This document shows, in pieces, positions 8,351-17,590 of a stretch of DNA of 64,000 nucleotides. How positions within the stretch are numbered: position 1 is the stretch's first letter; the number at the start of each line of letters is the position of its first letter. The stretch comes from Evansella cellulosilytica DSM 2522. Lineage in GTDB: Bacteria > Bacillota > Bacilli > Bacillales > Salisediminibacteriaceae. The stretch covers positions 3,534,001 to 3,598,000 of the forward strand of contig NC_014829.1 in assembly GCF_000177235.2 (NCBI RefSeq), given 5' to 3'. Under the pieces are notes generated by a model. It searched no databases and had not been told where the DNA came from. It was given only the letters and a program-made list of their open reading frames with translations. The position numbers and the translations under genes are program-made.

Positions 8351-9562
8351 TTATTTTGCAGCACTATTTAATGCTTGTTCTTTTAAAGAAGCAGCTTTAT
8401 CCGTTTTTTCCCAAGGTAGATCTACATCTGTTCTTCCAAAGTGGCCGTAAGCTGCCGTTTGCTTATAAATTGGACGGCGTAAATCTAACATATTGATGAT
8501 GCCGGCAGGACGCAAATCAAAGTTGTTGCGGACAACTTCTACTAGTACTTCTTCCGAAACAGAACCAGTACCAAACGTATCAATTGCAATAGAAACTGGT
8601 TGCGCTACACCAATCGCGTATGCAAGTTGTACTTCACATCGATCTGCTAGACCAGCAGCAACAATATTCTTTGCTACATAACGAGCTGCATAGGCAGCAG
8701 AGCGGTCAACCTTTGTTGCGTCTTTACCAGAGAATGCTCCACCTCCATGGCGAGCATAGCCGCCATAAGTATCAACAATAATTTTTCTTCCAGTTAACCC
8801 TGCATCTCCCTGTGGTCCACCAATGACAAATCTGCCTGTTGGATTAATAAAATATTTTGTTTTCTCATCTATTAATTGAGCTGGCACAATCGGTTTAATG
8901 ACATGCTCTTTTAGATCAGCAACAATTTGTTCATTTGTTATTTCAGGGTGGTGTTGTGTTGAAATGACGATTGTATCGATATGAACTGGCTGATCGTTCT
9001 CATCATACTCAACTGTTACTTGGGTTTTTCCGTCAGGGCGTAAATAGCCAACTGTACCGTCTTTCCTTACTTCACTAAGTCGTCTCGCTAATTTATGCGA
9101 AAGAGAAATAGGCAGTGGCATTAATTCAGGCGTTTGGTTATCAGCATAACCAAACATTAAACCTTGGTCTCCAGCTCCGATCGCTTCAATTTCACTATCA
9201 CTCATTTGGCCTTCACGAGCTTCTAACGCTTGATCAACACCTTGTGCAATATCCGGTGATTGCTCATCAATAGAAGTTAATACAGCACAAGTTTCGTAAT
9301 CGAAACCATATTTCGCTCTTGTGTACCCAATACCTTTCACTGTTTCTCTTACAATCTTAGGTATATCTACATAAGTTGATGTACTAATTTCCCCCGCTAC
9401 TAATACTAGCCCCGTGTTTACAGATGTTTCACACGCTACCCTTGCGTTTGGGTCATTTTTCATAATTTCGTCTAGGATGGCATCAGAAATTTGGTCACAA
9501 ATCTTATCAGGATGCCCTTCTGTTACAGATTCAGATGTAAATAAACGACGTTTTACTGACAC
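8351..9562 (-). CDS. metK: S-adenosylmethionine synthetase
   Basis: A 403-residue cytosolic enzyme that makes AdoMet from ATP and methionine. All landmarks are present: [16 protein letters not shown] near residue 16, [12 protein letters not shown], and the phosphate loop GGGAFSGKD. The start is GTG behind a GGAGG site. A SAM-I riboswitch with its own terminator lies upstream, so AdoMet represses the gene. Length and sequence are ordinary for Bacillus. Confidence 0.98.
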   Translation of the reverse strand: MSVKRRLFTSESVTEGHPDKICDQISDAILDEIMKNDPNARVACETSVNTGLVLVAGEISTSTYVDIPKIVRETVKGIGYTRAKYGFDYETCAVLTSIDEQSPDIAQGVDQALEAREGQMSDSEIEAIGAGDQGLMFGYADNQTPELMPLPISLSHKLARRLSEVRKDGTVGYLRPDGKTQVTVEYDENDQPVHIDTIVISTQHHPEITNEQIVADLKEHVIKPIVPAQLIDEKTKYFINPTGRFVIGGPQGDAGLTGRKIIVDTYGGYARHGGGAFSGKDATKVDRSAAYAARYVAKNIVAAGLADRCEVQLAYAIGVAQPVSIAIDTFGTGSVSEEVLVEVVRNNFDLRPAGIINMLDLRRPIYKQTAAYGHFGRTDVDLPWEKTDKAASLKEQALNSAAK

Positions 9563-9716
9563 AGTACGTACCTCCTTAATTCTGTTCCCTATGGATAGGA
9601 TATGTTAAATGAATCAACGGTACTCGTTCTCCTACTAAATGGTACAAATCGACAAATGCCGATTTGGACGAATGATAGTTGTTATTGTTTGCACTTTTTT
9701 GCTAAATCTCCAATAA

Positions 9717-9746
9717 AAAAACCTTTCCTATAGAGGAAAGGTTATC
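9717..9746 (-). terminator. Riboswitch-controlled terminator of metK leader
   Basis: AACCTTTCC and GGAAAGGTT arms are followed on the minus strand by TTTTTTT, immediately downstream of the SAM-I aptamer. Confidence 0.85.
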
Positions 9747-9763
9747 ATTGCATTCGCCTTTCA

Positions 9764-9884
9764 CCTCTTATCGGTCAAGACACGCAAAATACATGTCCTG
9801 CAGGTTAGCACCGTTCACCTTGTCAACACGGTGATGGTTGCTGGGCTTCTTTGGGCCTGTCCCTCCGCCATCTCAGGATAAGAG
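9764..9884 (-). promoter_or_regulatory. SAM-I riboswitch (S-box) of metK
   Basis: Read on the minus strand, the aptamer opens with CTCTTATCCTGAG and continues through GGCGGAGGGACAGGCCC and AGCCCAGCAACC, the conserved S-box core. It closes with GATAAGAG at 9765-9772, which pairs with the 5' end as P1. When AdoMet binds, the downstream terminator forms. Confidence 0.95.
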
Positions 9885-9899
9885 TATCCGTTCGCAAAA

Positions 9900-9928
9900 A
9901 GGATAACTGATTTTCTACTCACTGTCAA
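9900..9928 (-). promoter_or_regulatory. SigmaA promoter of metK
   Basis: On the minus strand there is a consensus -35 TTGACA (9923-9928), a 17-bp spacer, and -10 TATCCT (9900-9905). Transcription would begin at the 5' edge of the riboswitch. Confidence 0.8.
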
Positions 9929-10117
9929 CTAATATACGGCTACATATCCACATTTTTCTACATTCTTATAATTAAACACGGTTTTGCCGTAACCATTTTA
10001 TCATCAATGAATATTTTATTTCATCAGTTTATTTATTTTTATATGCATGCACATTTTTCAACATATCATCATAATTTATCACATCAGCGTTCACCTATTA
10101 TAGGAGGTTATTTACAA

Positions 10118-11116
10118 ATGAAATTCATGAAATACGGGTTCCTTTCACTTATATTCCTTTTAGGAGTTTCTCTTTTCGTCGGTTGTAGTTCAGATGAAGA
10201 AACAACAGAAATTCGTTTAGCAGAGGTTACAAGGTCTATCTTTTATGCTCCCCTTTATGTAGCGATTTCAGAAGGGTTTTTTGAGGAAGAAGGCATTGAA
10301 ATTGATTTAACAACTACTTGGGGTGGAGACACGACAATGACAACATTATTGTCAGATGGTGCTGATGTTGCATTAGTTGGTGCAGAAACATCTATTTACG
10401 TGTATGCACAAGGTGCTAATGATCCAGCTATAAACTTCGCTCAGCTGACACAGACTGATGGTACTTTTTTAGTATCACGTGAGCCAGTAGAAGATTTTGA
10501 ATGGGATGATTTAAAAGGAAGTACTTTCTTAGGGCAACGCGCTGGTGGTATGCCACAAATGGTAGGTGAATACGTCCTTAAACAAAATGGTATTGAGCCA
10601 CATGAGGATTTAGAGCTTATTCAAAATATAGATTTTGGAAATATACCTTCAGCATTCGCTTCTGGAACGGGCGATTATGTACAATTGTTTGAACCACAAG
10701 CGACACAATTTGAAGAGGACGGTATAGGGTATATTATCGATTCTTTCGGTACACAATCCGGAAATGTTCCTTATACAGTGTTTATGTCAAAACAGAGCTA
10801 TTTAGAGGAAAATGAAGAAGCTTTAGAAAGCTTTACTAGAGCAATATATAAAGCACAGCAGTGGGTTCAAGAACAGCCAGAAGAGGTTGTTGCAGAGTCA
10901 ATAGTAGATTTCTTTGAAGACACTTCTTTAGAAACAATTGAACAAGTGATTGAACGTTATAGAGATCAGGGATCTTATGCAGAAACGCCAATTTTAGATG
11001 AAGATGGTTGGTATTTATTACAAGAAATGATGGATGAGTCTGGTGAGTTACCAATGGATGTACCATATGAGGATTTAGTCAATACAGATATACCAAATCA
11101 AATAGTGAATGAATAA
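10118..11116 (+). CDS. ytlA: ABC transporter substrate-binding lipoprotein (SsuA/NMT1 type)
   Basis: 332 residues from the ATG behind TAGGAGG; an upstream in-frame ATG at 10007 has no RBS. A lipoprotein signal peptide ends in LFVGC, making Cys23 the lipidated residue. The mature part resembles NMT1/SsuA-type binding proteins (LAEVTRSIFYAPLYVAISEGFFEEEGIEI). With the ATPase and permease downstream it forms a complete importer. The order ytlA-ytlC-ytlD next to ytkD matches B. subtilis. The ligand is unknown; sulfonate, taurine or thiamine-precursor-like compounds are typical for this class. Confidence 0.83.
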   Translation: MKFMKYGFLSLIFLLGVSLFVGCSSDEETTEIRLAEVTRSIFYAPLYVAISEGFFEEEGIEIDLTTTWGGDTTMTTLLSDGADVALVGAETSIYVYAQGANDPAINFAQLTQTDGTFLVSREPVEDFEWDDLKGSTFLGQRAGGMPQMVGEYVLKQNGIEPHEDLELIQNIDFGNIPSAFASGTGDYVQLFEPQATQFEEDGIGYIIDSFGTQSGNVPYTVFMSKQSYLEENEEALESFTRAIYKAQQWVQEQPEEVVAESIVDFFEDTSLETIEQVIERYRDQGSYAETPILDEDGWYLLQEMMDESGELPMDVPYEDLVNTDIPNQIVNE

Positions 11117-11141
11117 ATGCCTTCGATAGGAGGAGGTTAAC

Positions 11142-11912
11142 ATGTCATTTTTACAACTAGAGAAAGTGGAAAAAACATTTTTTTCAAAGGATTCAATGAC
11201 TGAAGCAATTAAGGATATAAATTTTGCGGTGAACGAAGGAGAGTTTATTTCTTTAATAGGTCCTAGTGGTTGTGGTAAATCAACAATACTTTCACTCATC
11301 TCTGGTTTAATTCGACCAACAAGCGGTAACGTTTTGCTTGATGGAAAAGAAATAAAAAAGCCTACACCGGAAACTGGATATATGCTTCAGCAAGATTATT
11401 TGTTTCCTTGGCTAACAATAGAAGAAAATATTACGATTGGCCTCAAAACAATGGGGAAATTAACTGAAGACAAAAAAAAGCATGCCAAGTATTTATTAAA
11501 TGAAATGGGTTTAGCAGAAACTGCAAAACAATATCCTAGCGAGCTATCAGGTGGTATGCGGCAAAGAGTGGCTTTAGTAAGGATGTTATCTACTCAACCT
11601 AAGCTATTATTACTAGATGAGCCATTCTCTGCCTTAGATTATCAAACAAAGCTAAAGCTTGAGGACCTCGTGTTTTCCACGATAAAGGAGCACAAAAAGA
11701 CAGCAATTTTAGTCACTCACGATATAGGTGAAGCAATAGCAATGAGTGATAGAGTTATTTTAATAGGGCATAGTCCGGGACAAATCAAAAATGTTTTTAA
11801 GATTCCAAATCAATTGTCAACAAAGCTACCTTTTGACGTCCGTAATCATTCGTTATATAACGAATGGTTCCAAGAGGTTTGGAAGGAGTTGGAATCTCTT
11901 GAGCAAACGTAA
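11142..11912 (+). CDS. ytlC: ABC transporter ATP-binding protein
   Basis: 256 residues. Walker A is GPSGCGKST, the signature is LSGGMRQR, Walker B is LLLLDEP, and the H-loop histidine is in LVTHDIGEA. It belongs to the SsuB/TauB-like ATPases. The RBS AGGAGG is 7 bases from the ATG. The stop lies inside the next gene, whose start overlaps it by 14 bases. Confidence 0.9.
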   Translation: MSFLQLEKVEKTFFSKDSMTEAIKDINFAVNEGEFISLIGPSGCGKSTILSLISGLIRPTSGNVLLDGKEIKKPTPETGYMLQQDYLFPWLTIEENITIGLKTMGKLTEDKKKHAKYLLNEMGLAETAKQYPSELSGGMRQRVALVRMLSTQPKLLLLDEPFSALDYQTKLKLEDLVFSTIKEHKKTAILVTHDIGEAIAMSDRVILIGHSPGQIKNVFKIPNQLSTKLPFDVRNHSLYNEWFQEVWKELESLEQT

Positions 11913-12705
11913 TGAGCAACTACACAAAGAATACGTACAACGATTAACACGTGAAAAACGATATGTAAGGATGACTCAACTAAGTATTTTCATTTTCTTC
12001 TTTGCGTTTTGGGAAATTGGCACAAGGTTAGGATGGATTGATCCACTATTATTTAGTTCTCCCACACGAGTATGGGAGCTATTTGTTTCAAGAGTACAGG
12101 ACGGAAGTTTATTTATGCATACTTCCGTCACCCTTTTTGAAACGATTGCTGGTTTCTTATTAGGTACAGTGCTTGGAACGATGATGGCCGCAATACTGTG
12201 GTGGTCACCATTTCTTTCCAGAGTACTAGACCCGTATTTAGTCATTCTTAATTCTATGCCTAAAGTAGCTTTAGGACCTATCTTGATTGTAGCTTTCGGA
12301 ACTGGATTCACATCTATTATTGCGATGGGGGCGCTCATCTCTGTCGTCATTACAACATTAGTCGTTTATAACGCCTTTAAAGGTGTAGATGAAAACTATT
12401 TGAAAGTAATTCAATCTTTCGGGGCTACTAAAAAACAATCTTTTTTCTCTGTTATTTTCCCCGCTTCATATCCAACAATTATATCCACATTAAAAGTAAA
12501 TGTTGGTCTTGCATGGGTAGGTGTCATTGTTGGGGAATTTTTAGTATCAAAACAAGGGCTAGGTTATATGATTGTATACGGATTCCAAGTATTTAATTTC
12601 ACACTAGTGATGCTATCTCTTATTATCATTGCTATTCTCGCAACAATCATGTATCAGCTCGTTGAATTATTGGAGAAAAAACTTATAAAAAGGCATAACA
12701 CGTAA
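11899..12705 (+). CDS. ytlD: ABC transporter permease (SsuC/TauC type)
   Basis: A 268-residue binding-protein-dependent permease with about six membrane segments and an EAA-type loop ([30 protein letters not shown]). I place the start at a TTG (11899) because AAGGAG sits 10 bases upstream within ytlC. The longer ORF reading from 11791 would begin deep inside ytlC without an RBS. It overlaps ytlC by 14 bases, implying coupled translation. Confidence 0.85.
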   Translation: MSKRNEQLHKEYVQRLTREKRYVRMTQLSIFIFFFAFWEIGTRLGWIDPLLFSSPTRVWELFVSRVQDGSLFMHTSVTLFETIAGFLLGTVLGTMMAAILWWSPFLSRVLDPYLVILNSMPKVALGPILIVAFGTGFTSIIAMGALISVVITTLVVYNAFKGVDENYLKVIQSFGATKKQSFFSVIFPASYPTIISTLKVNVGLAWVGVIVGEFLVSKQGLGYMIVYGFQVFNFTLVMLSLIIIAILATIMYQLVELLEKKLIKRHNT

Positions 12706-12743
12706 GAATAATAGAAGCTGATCCAAAAGCTATTCATAGTATA

Positions 12744-12788
12744 AAGGTTGACTCATTAGGAAAAAAATTATCCTTTTGAGTCAACCTC
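12744..12788. terminator. Covarying hairpin shared by ytlD and ytkD ends
   Basis: Arms AAGGTTGACTCA and TGAGTCAACCTT-like sequences sit between two convergent genes. The right arm lies inside ytkD and encodes its last residues and stop codon. Confidence 0.75.
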
Positions 12789-13280
12789 TTTTCTTATTGG
12801 TTTTAGGTGTTGAAAATTAGTTCGAACTTCTCGCAAGCTTAACGGCAGCACATCATCTTTCATAATAAAACTATATTCATTGTTTGTACGAATATTATCA
12901 GGTAAGCTTTTTAACAGCTTCGGCCCTTTCGTTTCAAAGTAATTATTCTTCGATATTAACTCATCTATGATGGCGTAATAAACGTTTTTAATAACAGTAT
13001 CACTTTTACCTTCTACTTGATATTGACCTATATAATACAATTCAGAAACGATTCCACCTGTTTCTTCAAATACCTCTCTCTTTGCTGCCTCAACGGCTGT
13101 TTCACCAGGTTCTACTTTCCCCCCAGGAAACTCTAATCCTCTACTCGGGTGTAATGTAAGAAGCCAACTTCCTCGAAATTGACAAATGATCCATACGTGC
13201 TTCGGTTCTCTTGAAAAAGGGTGGTCATTTGTAGAGTAGGTAACTGCATTATTATAATAATCGTAAAATGTCTTATTCAT
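12768..13280 (-). CDS. ytkD: Nudix hydrolase, 8-oxo-dGTP diphosphatase type
   Basis: 170 residues from the ATG after AAGGAGGTGG; the upstream ATG at 13301 has no such site. The Nudix box is complete: GGKVEPGETAVEAAKREVFE followed by ETGG. B. subtilis YtkD (MutTA) hydrolyses oxidised nucleotides, and the gene sits in the same place next to ytlA-D. The C-terminal EVDSKG and the stop codon are encoded by an arm of a dispersed hairpin, so the tail has probably been replaced by that element. Confidence 0.88.
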   Translation of the reverse strand: MNKTFYDYYNNAVTYSTNDHPFSREPKHVWIICQFRGSWLLTLHPSRGLEFPGGKVEPGETAVEAAKREVFEETGGIVSELYYIGQYQVEGKSDTVIKNVYYAIIDELISKNNYFETKGPKLLKSLPDNIRTNNEYSFIMKDDVLPLSLREVRTNFQHLKPIRKEVDSKG

Positions 13281-13347
13281 TTTGACCACCTCCTTAATCA
13301 TATTGTCGGCAAATCATGTAAAGCATAAACACATGAATAGTCTTCAC

Positions 13348-13989
13348 TTATTTAAAGACTTCTAAAACTTTGCGGTAGTCACAAGGTTCATTCATGTTAA
13401 AAAAAATCCGGTCTAGTTCTTCCTCACTATATCCTTTCTCATATAGTGGTTTTTCAACCACTTCATGCACGTTTATTTTAGAGAGAAAGTTGGACATTTT
13501 TAATTCCTCTTTTTCTAAGCAGCTCTCTACTTTACGTAATGCACTCGTTTTATAAAAGGCACAAAGTGGATGTATTCTTCCCTTAACTCGTGGTACTATT
13601 GCATCGCATTGTGAATATTCTTTACTAATTTCATATAAGTCAAAAACGATAGATCTAGTGATTAAGGGCATATCATTAGCAATAAAGAAACACCATTCTG
13701 TATTTGCTGCCCTCAATCCCGCATGAATACCTGCTAAAGGACCTTTTCCAACATACATATCTTTCACTATCTTTTTATTTAAAAATTGGTATTTATCGAT
13801 GTCATTTGAAATGATTAACGTTTTTTGACACGTTTTCGTTACGATATTCGTAATGCGCTCAATCGTTGTTTTTCCTGAAACTTTTAGTAATGCTTTATCC
13901 TTGCCCATTCGTCTCGAACGGCCGCCTGCTAAAATCACTCCAGTTAAAGGGAGGAGATTTCTCTTCGTGGCATCATGATTATCTATCAT
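13348..13989 (-). CDS. mobA: Molybdenum cofactor guanylyltransferase
   Basis: About 213 residues of a nucleotidyltransferase with the signature LAGGRSRRMGKDKALL near the N-terminus. It attaches GMP to molybdopterin to make the MGD form of the cofactor. I prefer the ATG at 13989, spaced 8 bases from GAGGG; starts at 13995 or 14013 are possible. It overlaps the end of the fdhE-like gene, so the two are co-transcribed, suggesting service to an MGD-dependent formate dehydrogenase encoded elsewhere. Confidence 0.87.
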   Translation of the reverse strand: MIDNHDATKRNLLPLTGVILAGGRSRRMGKDKALLKVSGKTTIERITNIVTKTCQKTLIISNDIDKYQFLNKKIVKDMYVGKGPLAGIHAGLRAANTEWCFFIANDMPLITRSIVFDLYEISKEYSQCDAIVPRVKGRIHPLCAFYKTSALRKVESCLEKEELKMSNFLSKINVHEVVEKPLYEKGYSEEELDRIFFNMNEPCDYRKVLEVFK

Positions 13990-14773
13990 CCCCATAACCC
14001 TCTTCTTGAGCAATAAAGTCTAAATAAAGCGTTTCTATATCAACCATTGCAGCTACAACTTTCTTTGATTTCTCATCCTCATCGGGAGCAATTAGCTTTA
14101 AATAATTCCTACATGTTTTACAAACTTCCACCATGGATGCATCTTCTTCTTCAACTGAAATATAAAATAGCTTTCCTTCTCGATCTTCACCACAATGTAC
14201 ACATGCATGCTTTTTGAGATCATATACTGTTTCACATCTAGGACAGATGAGTTTTTTATCGCCATCTTTCTCCATTTCTGCAATTCTCGGAGGCTCACCA
14301 CAGCATGGACAAGTTCCCATGACATCCATATCATTAATAAAGCTTTTGCAAGCTTCTGAGACAATATGTAGAAACGGTCTAATCGCCTGTTCTGCTATAA
14401 AGTGTGGGACCCATTGTGCTACATCGTTTTGTTCCGAAACATTCTCAAAGAACTGAGTATCAAAGGTGATTGCAGCCTTTATCCATTTGACGATATTTTC
14501 ATCTGTTAATTGACTAATGATATTCATTAAATGCGTTAAGTCTGTTGTTTCATTATGTATTGTTTCTGCCACTGCCCTTAAAGCTTCTTTGTAGTATTGA
14601 GTCCGTATTGGTGACTTTTGAAGCTGTGGTAATATAGCAACATCCTTATTTATGTCATCACTATCAATCTGAAGCTGAAAATTTTCTTGAACATTCTCTC
14701 TCACCTTCGCTTGAACGTCGATAATTTCTAATTGTAATTGCACGTAATCTTCAGACACTGTGTTCGGATCCAT
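13979..14773 (-). CDS. fdhE: FdhE-like formate dehydrogenase accessory protein
   Basis: 264 residues. The C-terminal half has four CxxC zinc-ribbon-type motifs: CPCCGEPP, CPRC, CVHCG and CKTC, the rubredoxin-like pattern of FdhE. The N-terminal half is helical. FdhE proteins act in maturation of molybdenum formate dehydrogenases. The start follows GGGCGGTGAAGAA. It is the first gene of a pair with mobA; no dehydrogenase gene is in the window. Confidence 0.85.
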   Translation of the reverse strand: MDPNTVSEDYVQLQLEIIDVQAKVRENVQENFQLQIDSDDINKDVAILPQLQKSPIRTQYYKEALRAVAETIHNETTDLTHLMNIISQLTDENIVKWIKAAITFDTQFFENVSEQNDVAQWVPHFIAEQAIRPFLHIVSEACKSFINDMDVMGTCPCCGEPPRIAEMEKDGDKKLICPRCETVYDLKKHACVHCGEDREGKLFYISVEEEDASMVEVCKTCRNYLKLIAPDEDEKSKKVVAAMVDIETLYLDFIAQEEGYGDDR

Positions 14774-14917
14774 TTCTTCACCGCCCTATGTTTTAGGTTG
14801 GTTTCTATTATATCGTTCTAATCAGAATGTTGTCTATGATCGTCCACTTTTTCCTTGTCTCCGACTTCAAGTCATGTGAGAATAGAAGAAAAGTCTCGAA
14901 ATAGGTGGTATTAAGAC

Positions 14918-15826
14918 GTGCGTAATGTAATGATTATTAGCCTTTTATCTGTCGTGGTTATAGCCTCGATCATTTTTTTCCATTCTAAAGAAGATAAAGA
15001 GGTATCATCTTCTGCTTCGGTCATTGATCCTCACTCTTTCCTTTATAAAGAAAGAATGATACTCCCTGATGCACCTATTCAAGCCGATGAAGAAAAAGTC
15101 AATATTGATCCTATTATTGAAAAGTGGAACAATCAATCACTAAACGCCACTTTATGGGGAGAAAATGTCCCCGGTGTACATCATCAGCTAAATACCGAGG
15201 ATAATGTTATTGCGTTAACGTTTGATGCTTGTGGGGGCCCAACAGGTAACGGCTATGATGAGCAATTAATCTCCTTTTTAAGAGAAGAACAAATACGAGC
15301 AACACTGTTTTTCAATGCTAGGTGGATTGAGGAAAATAAAGAAATCTTCATGGATCTTAGCAGCGATCCTCTCTTTTCTATTCAAAATCATGGAACTGAG
15401 CACCGTCCTCTCTCAATTACTGGCCAATCTGCATGGAACATAAGCGGCACAGACAGCCCTGTGGATGTTGTAAATGAGGTCATGGTTAACCAACAATATA
15501 TTTACTCACTTACTGGCGAAAAACCTACTTATTTCCGTTCGGGTACCGCATTTTATGATGAGATTGCTGTTCAAATTGTTGAGGACTTAGGATTAAAAGT
15601 AGTCAATTATGATATTTTAGGTGATGCTGGTGCTACTTATTCCTCTGAGCAAGTAAAAGAGTCTTTACTACAAGCTAGACCTGGTTCGATAGCATTGTTG
15701 CATATGAATCATCCTTCTAGTGGAACAGCTGAAGGTGTTATGGCGGCTATCCCATTATTAAGAGAACAGGGCTTTGAGTTTGTGACAATTGATGACTATG
15801 AGTTACGGGAAAGTGAGGTTGAATGA
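14918..15826 (+). CDS. Polysaccharide deacetylase family protein, exported or membrane-anchored
   Basis: 302 residues with an N-terminal membrane segment (4-21) and no lipobox. The NodB-type domain has motif 1 as TFDACGG (Asp103) rather than TFDDG, and motif 2 as HGTEHRP (His158, His162). One of the usual metal-ligand aspartates is therefore alanine. The TFDACGG form is a recognisable subfamily rather than a lesion. These enzymes remove acetyl groups from glycans such as peptidoglycan; the substrate is unknown here. The start is GTG after AGGTGG. Confidence 0.82.
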   Translation: MRNVMIISLLSVVVIASIIFFHSKEDKEVSSSASVIDPHSFLYKERMILPDAPIQADEEKVNIDPIIEKWNNQSLNATLWGENVPGVHHQLNTEDNVIALTFDACGGPTGNGYDEQLISFLREEQIRATLFFNARWIEENKEIFMDLSSDPLFSIQNHGTEHRPLSITGQSAWNISGTDSPVDVVNEVMVNQQYIYSLTGEKPTYFRSGTAFYDEIAVQIVEDLGLKVVNYDILGDAGATYSSEQVKESLLQARPGSIALLHMNHPSSGTAEGVMAAIPLLREQGFEFVTIDDYELRESEVE

Positions 15827-15841
15827 ATAGGGAAAGATCGA

Positions 15842-15882
15842 GGACACTGAAAAAGTGAAAGAACACCACTTTTTCAGTGCCT
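15842..15882 (+). terminator. Terminator, GGACACTG hairpin
   Basis: Arms CACTGAAAAAGTG and CACTTTTTCAGTG around a GAAAGAACAC-like loop, 15 bases after the deacetylase stop. Near-identical copies occur at 17526 and 53200. Confidence 0.8.
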
Positions 15883-15938
15883 TCAGATGAAGCGCTAATG
15901 GGTTAACCCCTGTTACGTTTTAATAGCATATGAATAAT

Positions 15939-16187
15939 TTATTTAGGCATAACCCAAACAATTTCCTGTACTCGTATAAAAAACGTTGCTTCTTTTGTTT
16001 GTACAGACACATGATCAGGTTTGGCATCTGCTAGTTTTCCATGAACACTACCTTTACTAGTCTCAACAACAACCATTCTACCTAATAGTGATTGTAATGT
16101 TTGCATAAGGAATGGATCATACAAGGAAACATATTTTACTTCTCCACCACGGTTGTCTTCCTGATAAGCATAATTTTGTTCGTACAT
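15939..16187 (-). CDS. DUF2642 (YuzF-like) protein
   Basis: 82 residues from the ATG after AAAGGAGGGAG; a longer reading from 16232 ignores this site. The body (LYDPFLMQTLQSLLGRMVVVETSKGSVHGKLADAKPDHVSV) resembles short DUF2642 proteins of Bacillus, which look like one small Sm-like beta-barrel. Related domains occur in spore-associated proteins, but no function can be claimed. Confidence 0.72.
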   Translation of the reverse strand: MYEQNYAYQEDNRGGEVKYVSLYDPFLMQTLQSLLGRMVVVETSKGSVHGKLADAKPDHVSVQTKEATFFIRVQEIVWVMPK

Positions 16188-16509
16188 GTTGCTCCCTCCT
16201 TTATCATAGACCAATGTCATTGTATGCGACAAAAGCCTATTTGTGTGGGCCTTTACCTATATACGAATTTTTTCATTGCTCAAAAAAGATATACAGAGCT
16301 TTATTGCGCTCTATATGAACCGAGTATGGTTAGTTTTTGTAAAAATAAAACAACATGTATCTTCCACTCGATATACGTAAAAAATAAATGTAATATCTTT
16401 CAATCCATCTACTCAATATCAACGTTATATTACTATTTCGTTTATTGAATATATCTATTATAATTAATTTTAGTATTAAAATTTTGATACACTCACTTGA
16501 GGTGACATT
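16188..16509. other. AT-rich gene-free stretch
   Basis: No convincing ORF. A TATAAT at 16459-16464 could be the -10 of the gene starting at 16510, but the -35 (TTTCGT) is poor. The RBS GAGGTG ends the stretch. I see no repeat here. Confidence 0.45.
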
Positions 16510-17289
16510 ATGAAGCATAGTAAAACCATATTTTATGGGATAGGTGGCGTTTTATTTATCGTATTATCAGGCCTTATGTTCTTTTTAAGTGCCGATGACC
16601 CACAACCAAAAACGCTAGAAATGAACGAAGCAACCGGATCTAATAATGAAGGAAGTGATTCCACTTCAATAAATATGGATTCTATAAATAACCCTAACGC
16701 TCAAGAGGACGTTGAAGCAATTGGGGATTACGAAGAGGAATTAGAGGAACGTGAACAAGTTGCTATCGAAGCTGCACAAGAAGCAATTAGTAAAGTTAGC
16801 TTATCCATATCCTTAACAGAGCCTGGAGAGCAAGCATTTTTAGAGCACGCTAGACTGAATCAAATATATATGGGCTTGATAGGCGAACGCTTATCAGAGG
16901 ATGAAGATGTAGATGCTGAAGCAGAATGGATGGCAAAAGAATTATCTACATGGATGCACATTGCTAAGGAAACGGGAGATTTTGAATATAACGAGGAAGC
17001 GTTTTTAAACTATGTCTCATCTGAAGCGCTTATTGAAAATGACGACCTTGCTACTACGACAATGCTTCATGAGCTAAAAGAAGAGAGCGAAGTCGTTTAT
17101 CACCGTCATCTTGAGTATCATTATTTAAAATCATTCATCTGGCATTCGATTAAAGATGTATATAGCGCGGAAGAATCTCAGCAAGTTGGCGAAACAGACG
17201 AGGAATATTCATTTAGATTATATTTAAGATTTGAACAGAAAATTATTGAATACATGATTGACACGTATCCAGAGTTATTAAATGATTAA
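16510..17289 (+). CDS. Uncharacterised membrane-anchored acidic protein
   Basis: 259 residues. An N-terminal hydrophobic segment (about 8-27) is followed by an acidic, Asn/Ser-rich linker (30-80) and a helical C-terminal domain rich in Glu and aromatic residues. No lipobox and no family I recognise. The exposed part is strongly acidic, as in alkaliphile or halophile exported proteins. The RBS GAGGTG is 6 bases from the ATG. It ends in a strong terminator. Confidence 0.7.
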   Translation: MKHSKTIFYGIGGVLFIVLSGLMFFLSADDPQPKTLEMNEATGSNNEGSDSTSINMDSINNPNAQEDVEAIGDYEEELEEREQVAIEAAQEAISKVSLSISLTEPGEQAFLEHARLNQIYMGLIGERLSEDEDVDAEAEWMAKELSTWMHIAKETGDFEYNEEAFLNYVSSEALIENDDLATTTMLHELKEESEVVYHRHLEYHYLKSFIWHSIKDVYSAEESQQVGETDEEYSFRLYLRFEQKIIEYMIDTYPELLND

Positions 17290-17290
17290 T

Positions 17291-17339
17291 AAGAAAAACT
17301 AAAAAACGAGCTGTTTAAGCTCGTTTTTGGTTTTTCTTA
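17291..17339 (+). terminator. Terminator, first part of composite repeat
   Basis: AAAAAACGAGCT and AGCTCGTTTTT arms begin just after the stop and are followed by TTTTTCTT. The sequence is nearly that of 8059-8105 and 24804-24852. Confidence 0.85.
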
Positions 17340-17341
17340 GA

Positions 17342-17400
17342 AGCGGTGAAGAAATATGCCACATGTCTTTAAAGTAGTAGTGAGTTTTACTTCTTTTTCT
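17342..17400. repeat. 80-bp repeat, half copy D
   Basis: GCGGTGAAGAAATATGCCACATGTCTTTAAAGTAGTAGTGAG matches 56463-56510 closely. The right half is missing or replaced. Confidence 0.55.
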
Positions 17401-17436
17401 ATGAAGAGGTTGTCTCATAAATGGTAGAAAGTACTG

Positions 17437-17521
17437 GCAATGGCTTCGTTCGTTGCACGACTACTATGAGCAACCCACTCATAGTAGTCTTTCAAAAGAT
17501 TGCAACGACTACGCTCATTGC
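17437..17521. repeat. GCAATGG...CATTGC inverted repeat
   Basis: The outer arms are related to GCAATGGCTTCGTTCGTTGC and its complement near 17500-17521. The inner stem CTACTATGAG/CTCATAGTAG is perfect. Related elements are at 6126 and 53084. Confidence 0.65.
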
Positions 17522-17525
17522 TTAG

Positions 17526-17566
17526 GGCCACTGAAAAAGTGAAAGAACACCACTTTTTCAGTGGCC
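17526..17566 (-). terminator. Terminator, GGCCACTG hairpin
   Basis: 16-bp perfect arms GGCCACTGAAAAAGTG and CACTTTTTCAGTGGCC lie downstream of the minus-strand gene ending at 17591. The loop is identical to that at 15842. Confidence 0.75.
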
Positions 17567-17590
17567 TATTCAACATTAGTCACCCCAGTT

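Noticed and set aside
9900-10117. Possible thiamine (TPP) riboswitch upstream of ytlA
   Set aside because: The importer resembles thiamine-precursor systems, but no TPP core (CUGAGA, ACCUGA) is present between the metK promoter and the ytlA RBS.
16101-16448. ORFs of 68-115 residues on the plus strand
   Set aside because: Antisense to the DUF2642 gene or in AT-rich DNA, no RBS, low-complexity composition.
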